A stretch of DNA of 64,000 nucleotides, from positions 19,890,324-19,954,323 of the forward strand of contig OX439037.1 of NCBI GenBank assembly GCA_949317995.1, given 5' to 3'. The stretch is from Acholoe squamosa (taxonomy: Eukaryota > Annelida > Polychaeta > Phyllodocida > Polynoidae). Below are positions 55,236 through 64,000 of this stretch, one piece after another. The notes below the pieces were generated by a model. It saw only the letters and a program-made list of their open reading frames with translations, ran no database searches and was not told the origin of the DNA. The translations under genes were made by a program, and so were the position numbers. Numbering within the stretch: position 1 is the first letter of the stretch; each line of letters begins with the position of its first letter.

Positions 55236-57470
55236 CATCTAAAAGTAATATCCCATTTTTGTTGTTGTACGAATGTTGTTGTTCAGAAGGCCATATTGCC
55301 CCAATATGGTAAACCACAACAGTGACAAAATGACCATCAAAATGGCATTGCTCCTGCATCAACCAATAATTGGTAATGTTGATTCAGCAGCAAAACAAAT
55401 TTTTAAGCCCCCTGCGGGGTGGACGTCTCAGGTTATGTGGACGTCGCAAGGACAATGCAACCAACCTCAAAGTAAAATGTTTAGCAAGGTCAATAGGCCA
55501 TGGGCATATTTAGTGTTAACTATGAAAAGGAAATCTCCAATCAATGTCAAATAATGGACAGTACTGTGCAGTCACCACTTGGGTGCATTTGGTCTATTTT
55601 TTATATGATAGGCTGCACTAGAAAATGGTTTGTATGCCAGGATACTTTTTATGTTTAATATGAAGTCTACAAAATGAACACATCATGAAAACAGGGTGGG
55701 CCTTTCTTGTAAGCTACCAACATGCTTCTAATGTGGTAGAATGAGGGACGACTTACTTACTTTCAGTCATTCCATGAACAACAGGTGTGGTCAGCCAGGA
55801 ACTCATATATGCTGTGAATACTGGAGGCAAACAATGGCACTACCTGTTTTGTTGATGCCTATTCAATAACATGGAGCTGCAACATTATACACAATCTTCA
55901 CAAGCTATTCTTTTTATGTGCTTGTTTGCTAAAAGATACATATTTCATGAGGCAGTCATTATATTGCAGCTCAGGGAGCCTGTTGACTTAGTCATTGTGG
56001 GGCATATGCTGCTTTAAACAATCGAGAAGGAAGTCTGAACCAGTGAACAATGGCTCTAACATCTGTATTTTGGGTGTCATTACCACAACGGTAATATGGA
56101 GACTTAGGTCTGCAATAAAGGCTGACATATTTTTCAGATTTCAATTCTCCTTCCCCTTTAATCATATGATAAATAGACTAGTTAGATCTGGATTGTAACG
56201 AATAGAGCACATAACTCCAGTATTGCATTTATTCTGGCCTTTTCTTTGGTGGCAAGGAAATAAGTTTTAATTGGTGTTGATCCAGGTGGGTAAAATATTG
56301 ATAGATATAATGTTCCAGAACATTCTATAAGAAGGAAGTTACTTCATTACTTAATTTAATTCAATTCAATTCAATAAATAATTATTCGTTCTAAAGTATT
56401 TACAGTATTTAAACTATGTTGTGATAGAGTGATTATAGTTGCAAAATAATACTTAAAAACCTTCGATGATTGATGCATGTGTTTAAGAACAGGTATATTT
56501 TCTTCAGTCCTGCTGATGTTAACAGGTTGAAGGGATGTTCACCAGACGTCTGGTACATGGGGTGATAATTGGGAAAATCAGGTGGCCACATCGTCACTTA
56601 TTCTTGCCATGTATGCAAGGTGGCAGACTCAATAAGCTTCAGAATGCATTTGCAAATGCTGACAGTCAACAACAATCAAGACATATTCTCGCAACCTTCC
56701 ACCTTGGTATGAGTCAGGGGGCTGTTTTTCCACATAGGTGTTTTATATATAAATACAGAAGGTCAAATGCGGGACTCATGCGGGAAATCGTTTTTATATC
56801 CTTAAAATCATTTTTATTTCACCTTCTTGTTGTGTCCGTATTATAAAACTAAAATTTAGCACATGGGGGGGGAGTTTACATGCGGAATCCCGTATCCACA
56901 TATGGGAATCCGTATGCTGTAGTCCACAGGTGACGGGAAATGATGGAAGTCTTTGTTTAGTTTTACCTGCATACCGGGGAACCCCCTGGAATTATATATG
57001 ATGTCACTTCTGCCACCTTGTCTGCCATTTGTAAAAACTGTTTTCCAGTGTCAAACAAGATGACTCGACCGCGTAAAAAGTGAGTAATAAGTAATTTTCT
57101 TGCATTTACCCATAACAATACATCTTCCTTGGAGTGCCTAGGAGACTTGGGGTCATGTATGTGACGTAAAAAGCCTGTGTCATTTCATATTTCATCTATT
57201 CTCGTTGATTTGTTCATATACCTACTGCTAGTCAATGAATGTCCTCCATGATGTTATTTTTGGGTAGTCCATTCTTCCTGACCAAATCTGTGGCCCTTTT
57301 TTGTTTTGTCCAAAAGGAGGGGTATGTCATAGGGTTTAATGTGACCTTCATAGGACATTCAAAACATCTTTTTGTACATAGTTTGCTTATTTTTTTTTTA
57401 TATTTGTAGCCCGACAAGCATACATTCGCCAAAGCTTTTGAGGGGCTTCAAGATCTAAAGAAACTCCTGA
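55236..57470. other. Non-coding interval
   Basis: No convincing gene or repeat family. A short A-T simple tract TTAATTCAATTCAATTCAAT lies near 56355-56376. ATGACTCGACCGCGTAAAAA followed by GTGAGT (57071-57096) looks like a first exon with a donor, but its phase does not join the next open exon, so I do not call it. Confidence 0.35.
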
Positions 57471-58559
57471 AAAAAAGAAAAACAGGGAGCTGACAACAAT
57501 TATGGAGAACCTTACGACGAGGAGTTTTATGATGAAACTAGACCAGAGAACCTTTCTGGAGAAGCTGGGGACCAGGCGATAAGTTACATGTTACACCTGA
57601 ATACAGTGGAGCGGCGGAGAGGAATAGCACCCAGTAGAGAGCATTCGAGCCACTCTTGTAGCCAGAGACACCAGACTGTGAGCAAAGTGATCCAACCTAT
57701 ACGCTCCCTGAGTCAAGTAAAGGAAATTCCTTCAGGGATCAAGGCAGATTTATTGCTATCTCTCAAATTTTTGTATTTTATTCTACTTTAATCAGTTACA
57801 TTTACTCATTTAACCATTTCTTTCATGACTGTCTAAATAACTCAAGTTTTATTTTACTTACAGACACAGATGAATAAAATATAAAACCGGTAGCTGTCAG
57901 AGGGAAGCAGAGAACTACCTCGATGAACTAGAACAGTCGATCTGCGATTACTCCGGTAACGAAGTCATTTTAGGTAAATAAGTGTCACCTATATTTACTG
58001 TTCCTTTGCCATATTTTTACAATAAATTCAAAGAGATTTTCATATAAACCTGGAGCTTTCTGTTATTTATAAAAATTCTTTAGGACATAATTTGCTTGAT
58101 AAATAACATGTATTTCATTCACTTTTTTACAGGCATACCAGGCATGCCGCCCCCCCCCCCCAACCTGAAGGGCGGAGACCTAAGGAAAAGGCCTTGGCCT
58201 TGCTATGACCCAAAGAGAGAAGAGCGAGAGGACTATGCAGCCCTTTCTATGCCTTCCAAGGCCCTGGAAGTGGCAATAGAGGGTGACATGGTTGAAAGCC
58301 TAGAGGGAGGAGGTAGGTCATTAAATGAAGATATAAATGGAAAAATAAAGAATACCTTTAATGATATTAAAAATGCATCAATTAATATTTATTAGGTAAT
58401 ATCACTTAAAAACTGATAGTTCTTGTCTATCGTTCAAGAAGTATATACTATCTTTTTTGGCCTTAATCATAATTATGCTACATCTTTATGCATTTTTCCC
58501 CAATTTAACTTTCAGAGCCGTTTGCCTGCAGAGCACTGTACTCACCAGGAGAACTATAA
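57471..58559 (+). pseudogene. Spliced gene of unknown product (four exon-like blocks)
   Basis: Exon a, open 57471-57716, includes NNYGEPYDEEFYDETRPE and ends at a GTAAAG donor in phase 0. Exon b 57901-57973 (NYLDELEQSICDYSGNEVIL) ends at GTAAAT in phase 1. Exon c 58133-58312 (PPPPPNLKGGDLRKRPWPC..., acceptor TTTTTTACAG) ends at GTAGGT in phase 1. Exon d 58516-58559 (acceptor CTTTCAG) ends at TAA. The phases agree through all three junctions, good evidence that this was a real gene. Upstream of exon a the frame is closed (TGA 57468) and I could not find a start that joins it, so it may be damaged. I do not recognise the family. It sits directly before the recombinase relic and may belong to the same mobile element. 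Confidence 0.45.
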
Positions 58560-58598
58560 CCCTGTCATTTCTTCTAAAAAGTGTACAGAGAAGAGAAT

Positions 58599-59822
58599 AT
58601 GACTCAGACTAACCCAAATTACCTCTCTAATGTGACATCTCACCAACTTCTTGCCAAGCCCAGAGTAAACTCTGGTACTCTTCTTCACATTGTTGACTCT
58701 TTCAATAGCAGGGTCAAAAAGGCTGAGCAAAAGAAGACCCCAAACACAAGTCTTGTATCCCTATTACCTTCTGGGAGAACTAAGGAAGACCTTCTGTCCT
58801 CAAGTAAGCAGGCTTCAGGAAAGAAACCGGGCCAGCTAACAAGAAAATAAAAAAAAACTGTAACCCTATGCAAAGCAAAAATCCAGAGATCCAACAAGGA
58901 CACATCAGGCAAGAGCAGTCTGCAGGTAATGTGGATCAAGAACCTGTTAACCCTAAGCATCCTAGTACCTCGCTCCACCAGCAAGCAGGTCCCTTACACC
59001 AACAGCAGGCACGTCCCTCTTACCAACAGTAGGCAGGTCCATCTTACCAACATCAGTCAGGTAGCTCTTACCAACATCCAGCAGGTAGCTCACACCAACA
59101 GCAGACAGGTCAGTGTTACCAACAGCAGACACTTCCGTCTTACCAACAGCAGGCTGGTAGCTCACACCAACAGCAGGCAGGTCCATCTTACCAACAGCAG
59201 TCATGTCCGTCTTACCAGCAGCAGGAAGGAAGCTCACACCTACAGCAGGCCCATACTTTCCAATAACAGCAGCCTGTCCATACTTACCAACAACAGGTGG
59301 TCCACAATCAGCAGGAAAAGCCTGCTAATATGCTTCAAACCCAGCTCAGGTATTACTTGGTATTATCTCACGATTCTGGGCTCTACAGTTCCAAATTTCT
59401 TCCAAACATCCAAGAAGACCAATTATCGTCTGAGCACAACCTGGTACACAAAAAGTCCCATGGGGATTAATACCATTGGCAAGTTCATGCCCAACATAAG
59501 TAAAGATGCCAAACTTTCCAAAATCTATACCAATCACTGTATAAGGGCAACTGTGGTGACAACCCTTCGTAATAAGGGCATTGTTGCCCGTGATATCAAA
59601 AGTGTCACAGGACACAAATCTGAAGCAAGCATTGATTATTACTCAAAGACACCAGACAATGTTAGACATAAGATGGCTATGATGTTGGCAGGTGCTGAAG
59701 GTAAAATACCACTGCTACTACTACCTGTACCAACCAGGAAATCAACCTGCAAAATGTACAGCCTCACACTACTTTGTTCTCAAATGTGCAATTTTCTAAC
59801 TGCAATGTTAATGTTCATATGA
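58599..59822 (+). pseudogene. DUF3504/Crypton-like tyrosine recombinase with Gln-rich repeat, broken
   Basis: ATG 58599 opens a polar N-terminal segment (LLHIVDSFNSRVKKAEQ). After a frameshift near 58850, the frame at position 2 mod 3 runs through a Gln-rich 24-bp repeat (about 58976-59290; pattern YQQQAGPS), with two CAG/CAA-to-stop-like breaks. From about 59440 another frame gives TWYTKSPMG, YTNHCIRAT, SVTGHKS and IDYYSK, the H-x-x-R, H and Tyr motifs of the tyrosine-recombinase C-terminus as in DUF3504 proteins derived from Crypton transposons. A further frame change near 59730 gives the usual short polar tail. The repeat in the other frame (Thr-Asn-Ser-rich) is an artefact. Confidence 0.7.
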
Positions 59823-60329
59823 AATAAATAGAAGGACGTTGATGTATAGGTGGAGACACTTGAACCACCTGTGGTATTCTGTTACTAAAATCCTATGATT
59901 TTTCATGTTATTTTCATATATTTAATCAAAAATGTTGAGTTTTGCAACGAGTTGTCCTCCTTGTTCTTATATATAACGATGTATCACTATAGAATAGTGT
60001 AAGCAGGAAACATGGTTATTCTGGTTTGAAAAAATAAATGCTCCCTTTGCGTGCGTCTGGCAAACGAAACGAGGCTGGTATGTAAATAAGCAGGACAATA
60101 TGGCGCTACGAGGAAGAAGCTGATGTTTGTCGCTTGGATTTACAAAATGTCTTCTCCGACTGTAAATACAGGGTTATAAGGTATAAAATTAATACATAAT
60201 GGATGAATAAGTGCGAATGATCAAATATACAGTAACCAGGAAAATAATAAGATAATCGATGCCTCTCTTCATGACCTTGATGAGGATGAAGATGAATTGC
60301 CTGAAGGATACAAAGGTTTCAGTATCAAA
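59823..60329. promoter_or_regulatory. Spacer with possible promoter of the next relic gene
   Basis: CAATATGGCGCTACG (about 60096-60110) contains a YY1-type AATATGGCG and is locally CpG-rich in an A/T-rich context. Otherwise nothing is seen. Whether it starts transcription is inference. Confidence 0.35.
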
Positions 60330-61530
60330 TGAGCACTCCTAACCAGGACAAACAAAAAGAATCTCCAGTTTTCACCTCTCAGGCAGGAGGTGCTCTCCAC
60401 GTTTGGCTGACAAAGCCAAGGGTACAACTCCAAACAGTCCTGATTTACAGAAAATAGAGAGTGCTGTTAACCAGAAAACTCAATCTAAGAAGCAACTCTT
60501 CAATCCCAAAAAATCAAACAACAAGAAGGCAGATAACAACCAAAGCACTGACGCCATAAAAGAAACTGATGCCATAAAAGAAACTGAAGCCCAGCAGAGG
60601 AAGGATTAAATGGACGCTCTTGTAAATGGCCTAAAAGATGTTGTAAAGGACACTAACAAAGTCATATGTGAAGAGGCTGTCTTAGAAGGTTATTTATAAC
60701 CCATAGTAACCTTTATTTTGGGGTGGGCTACTGTATGAATATATATTGAAAATATGGTTTTCATCTTTAGATCCATAAAAAGAACAATGAATTCAGCGTT
60801 ATTTTTAATTTCGTCATGAAACAGTTGTTTCATTCAAATAATTTGCTTTCTAGATGGTCAGCGGCAGCTCTACCAGACTTGTCCTGCTCAACAGGCCATA
60901 CAACAGGCGGATGATAAAATACTGATACCTGTGACAGGTGAGTTAAATAGAAATTTTCTTTTCACAGATTTTCTAAAAACTATTACAGTAGAATGTGTAA
61001 ATACTGTGTGAGGTAATATTTTCTTCAACAATTCAAAGTTCTATAATATACCTTATAATTGAATAAATAAAAAAATGTATTTTTTTTCAGCAGTGAACCT
61101 GCAGTCAAGTGTCAACCCTAAAGCGAGCTCTTTACCCTCTTTCTCAATTATTCCCTCTGCTACGGTTGTCTTAGTCCAGCAAGACACAGCAGACACCAAG
61201 GTAATCAGAACAGAGGGAAATCACACTGAAGCACAGAATAGTGTGCAGCAGGAGGTACAGGTCATCCAGAACCACCCTCAAGTTGAGGTAGTGATAGAGA
61301 ACAGCCCACCGCAGGACGATGGCATTATCCAGAACTCATTGCAGCTGGACGTAGTGACAGACAACAACCCACCACAGGATGCTATTTTAGAATCATTAAA
61401 GAATGAGGGGAGGGAAGGGGGAACATTGGAAGCAGACAGAGAGGGATCTGTGTCAGACAGAGACCCTGACAACAACAGACCTGTGAAAGAATCGCAGCCT
61501 ATTAAAGCAAAAAGGAAAAACAGAGACTAA
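60330..61530 (+). pseudogene. Spliced relic gene of unknown product (three exons)
   Basis: Exon a 60330-60688 begins at ATG with MSTPNQDKQKESPVF, shifts frame near 60400, and continues Lys/Gln-rich (KKQLFNPKKSNNKKADNN) to a stop TAA at 60607-60609 that interrupts it; the same frame continues MDALVNGLKDVVKDTNK to a weak GTTATT donor in phase 1. Exon b 60854-60937 (GQRQLYQTCPAQQAIQQ, donor GTGAGT) and exon c 61091-61530 (acceptor TTTTTTCAG) join in phase 1 and remain open to the stop. Exon c has a two-fold internal repeat around QVEVVIENSPPQ and QLDVVTDNNPPQ and a basic end. I do not recognise it. It follows the recombinase relic and could be the 5' half of another copy. Confidence 0.45.
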
Positions 61531-62210
61531 GAAAGTTAATTTGGCTCTGCTTGTCAAAGTTAAAGGTCTGAACATATTTTCGGAACTGGTCTCTGACATG
61601 GAGAAATGTAAGAGATAAAACTCAAGAATGGTTTAAAAGAAGTGTATTTAATTTTTTTTTTCTGTTGAACATTTGTTATCAAAGAGAAATCTTTGCATTA
61701 TGTAGGTAATAATGACATTGCATGATCAAGATATTACTTTTAAAGCAGAATCATACAAAGGTAGTACACAGTTTCATGTCAACATCATGTACAGGTACTC
61801 TAAACCCCATGGGTGCTAACTGTTTCAGTATTTGGTGATAATTTCATTGCTCAGGTGTTACATTGTCTCTTTAGCAAGGAGCAGCCTTGCTTTGTCTTAT
61901 ATACATTCATTGTAGTTATGTTTGTTGATGTTTATCTTGTATAAGTTCGAAAAAGTACATGTACTAAAGGTTTCTCCTCATAAAGGTTGACAAACATAGA
62001 GGTGCATTGACAACGCATCTATGTTTTCATTATAATAAAAAAATAAGGAAGCCTTTTTTTATGAAAGAGGATTATTTACATATATACAAGTGTCTTTAAA
62101 TAAATCATCAAGTTTGACCTTTGAAAGTGGTTATTTCATGTTCCTTATTAAACCAATGTACCATGCCACTTCTCCAAAAGTCCTAAGAAAGTCAGTTCAT
62201 GTGGGTTATC
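61531..62210. other. Non-coding interval
   Basis: No gene seen. A short inverted pair ACATAGATGCGTTGTCAATG-like / CATTGACAACGCATCTATGT sequence near 61994-62024 is the only structure noted. Confidence 0.35.
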
Positions 62211-63230
62211 CTACCGCATAGGCAAGCGCTGCAGAGCCAAATGCTGCACTGCAGCGCGAGCACGAGCTGGCTCTAGTTCCGGCCGGATCCACTCACGGTA
62301 AAACTCAGCCTGCATGTTGTGGAACATGACACAAGCTTGTCCTCCAACGTTGTCATGCTGGGTGATTGGTTCTTGCAAACGTCGGTACTGGTCATGGGCT
62401 GGATAATCCAGCAGGAGTTGACATCTCCCCACCTTCGCACAGTTGTGAAGAGCAACACAGGACTCAATTATCTATTCTGCCCTCCTCGGAGTGTGGAATA
62501 GGTACCCTCCCCTGGAGTTGAGACATCTGAAGATAAAAATTGTTTATCTTAAACTGTCCATGTTATTTGGACTAAACCTAAGAAATTACTGTCAGGTTAA
62601 AGCAGATTCAAATTATATGAAATGTTATGTGCAATGCGGCATATATATTAGGATAGGTGTTTCGATATTCTTGTTGAAAATGAGAGAAACTAGTTCTGTT
62701 TAATGTAGATATATGTTAGTTTTAAACATTATGTGCAAAGCAGCATATATGATAGGATAAGAGGTTAGATGTTTTTTTGTAATATCCGGGAAACTAGTTG
62801 TTTTTATGGGTTAATTGCAGAACTAAGAAGGTTTTGTACAAGAAAATAAAAATTGCTGCTTGAATTGACCTATTGTTCTTTCGACACCAGATCTGGTACT
62901 CTTGTGCCACCTGTTATACAGCACATCACTGACGGTTTCCTCAAACTTCACAGGGGTCAACACATAGTCAGTGAGGACATATCTGTAGAAATATAGAAAC
63001 AAATTGCATGGAATGACTCAAAACTAAATATACTCACATGTATCCTGTATGGTACTGCATGTATGTCCCTCAGTACCTTCCTCTGTTTGTGGCCACAAAG
63101 TTTTTTAGCAGCACATGGACACATCTTTGCTGTGCTGGTATCTAGCTTGAAACTTCTTATCAGAAAAGAAGCTCATAGGATGTACCCTCTTCATATACTG
63201 CTACTTAGATCGTATAGTGTACCCCATAAC
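62211..63230 (-). pseudogene. PIF/Harbinger-like DDE transposase, broken and spliced
   Basis: On the minus strand: a block near 63090-63230 reads SDKKFQARYQHSKDVSMCC, like the N-terminal part of Harbinger-type transposases, with stops. A block from about 62985 to 62860, after a CTACAG acceptor, reads YNRWHKSTRSGVERTIGQFK, the ER-G-K motif holding the third acidic catalytic residue. The last block, 62526-62211 after a CTTCAG acceptor, reads IIESCVALHNCAK and ends at a stop (62211-62213); a TAG at 62472-62474 interrupts it. The first two catalytic Asp blocks are not found. A domesticated HARBI1-like gene is the alternative, but the stops argue for decay. Confidence 0.6.
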
Positions 63231-63375
63231 TGCTGTCTGTCTCTCACCAAAATCAAAACAACCGTGCAAGGAAGGTCAAGGTTGAGGTCATGACCTCTTA
63301 AGGAAATATATTTTTTTTTTCTGTTCCTCAAATATAGGGGTCAAAACAGAGTAAAAAGGTCCGCGTTCACCTGTG

Positions 63376-63428
<53 letters not shown>

Positions 63429-64000
63429 CTTATCCTACCCCTGACCCCCTGTGCTAAATAGACAGAAATAAATACATAGAGCAGGATATTTGGTGCCATG
63501 AAATGAGGAAAAACACCAAAAGTCTCTGTTGGTAATAATATTTAATAATTTATTTGAGTTTAAACACCTAATGCCGCTTTCATTTAATATGGCCCCCCCT
63601 ATAATTAATGTGGACCCTCCTCCGAACGAGGAAAAACAGCCCCCTGGTCATTCTTTTTTTGGCAATTTTGCACAGGTCTAGGAATAAGGAAAATTGTGGC
63701 CAGGTGAGGGAGAACATGCCTCCTGGGGGGAATTGGATGTTTACGGTTTACGTCATGGGCCTTAAAATGAGATATCTTGAGCTAAAATATCCCCAGTAGT
63801 TTTGCTGTAATTGCTTGTCAAACATAGGTTGGTGTGTACAACCGGAAATAGGAAATAAGCTCTAAATGCATTATATCCTAACATAAACAATAATAATGCA
63901 AAAAATACAGTTTTGTGGAAAATAACCAAAGGAATGTGATGTTTTTGTCATAAAATTGGTTCTAGAGGGAATTTTTTAGCTCTGTTTTCGGTTCTGGGTT
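63231..64000. repeat. Microsatellite and edge repeat
   Basis: A clean (AT)n tract lies at 63379-63426. From about 63560 to the end the sequence resembles 37600-37870 (shared words AAGCTCTAAAT and GTTTTCGGTTCTGGGTT-like), a repeat cut off by the window edge. No gene. Confidence 0.5.

Noticed and set aside
57071..57096. First coding exon (start codon, basic residues, GTGAGT donor)
   Set aside because: Its phase 2 end does not join the next open frame without a stop, so I could not support it as part of the 57471-58559 gene.
58929..59240. Thr/Asn/Ser-rich repeat protein in the 58929 frame
   Set aside because: The 24-bp repeat makes several frames look open. The Gln-rich frame fits homologous recombinase genes better, and only the recombinase part beyond 59440 is meaningful in the 58929 frame.

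Overview
This 64 kb window is animal nuclear DNA made almost entirely of transposable elements, with no intact ordinary host gene that I can recognise. The evidence is spliced exons with GT/AG borders, long AT-rich spacers, (TA)n microsatellites, tRNA-derived SINE-like heads, and a mix of Ty3-type LTR elements, APE-type LINEs, a Penelope-like element, Harbinger-like and DUF3504 tyrosine-recombinase relics. That mix fits a marine invertebrate; I cannot name the phylum.

Layout. 1-2019: non-coding repeats. 2020-14858: a young, structurally complete 12.8 kb Ty3/gypsy-type element (Element 1). It has 377-bp LTRs differing at 2 positions and a perfect CTTG target duplication. Its genes are a long gag (958 aa), a pol in the -1 frame (protease, RT, RNase H, integrase, AT-hook tail), and an unexpected third gene encoding a 982-aa zinc-finger protein. 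ORF3 sits behind its own promoter-like block with two perfect CRE palindromes. An AU-rich 3' region with paired hairpins follows. 15310-16877: 5'-truncated LINE. 16878-25334: layered old repeats. 25335-31263: a second LINE whose reading frames are a NADAR-like domain, an SGNH/GDSL esterase-like ORF1, and an endonuclease-RT ORF2 that is broken. 31264-36560: a large imperfect palindrome with a nested MITE. 36561-39681: old repeats. 39682-49441: Element 2, a decayed relative of Element 1 whose 5' LTR is split by a Penelope-like element carrying a decayed hammerhead ribozyme. 49446-55235: tandem palindromes, a MITE, a possible solo LTR, another palindrome-family copy, and an antisense LINE relic. 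57471-61530: spliced relic genes, including a DUF3504/Crypton-like tyrosine recombinase. 62211-63230: a decayed Harbinger-like transposase on the minus strand.

How the parts relate. Element 1 looks recently active. Comparing it with Element 2 shows the same AGGAAAACTAR sequence at the end of gag, followed in both by a 6-bp stem with a 20-nt loop, 5-6 nt downstream. This supports programmed -1 frameshifting as the way Pol is made. The two elements carry apparently different genes between pol and the 3' LTR, so that position may be a cargo slot. The strongest candidates for something undescribed are ORF3 with its internal CRE promoter, the AU-rich hairpin region behind it, and the NADAR + esterase + EN-RT LINE with a repeated GGGTTGTAATGACT motif in its non-coding parts.
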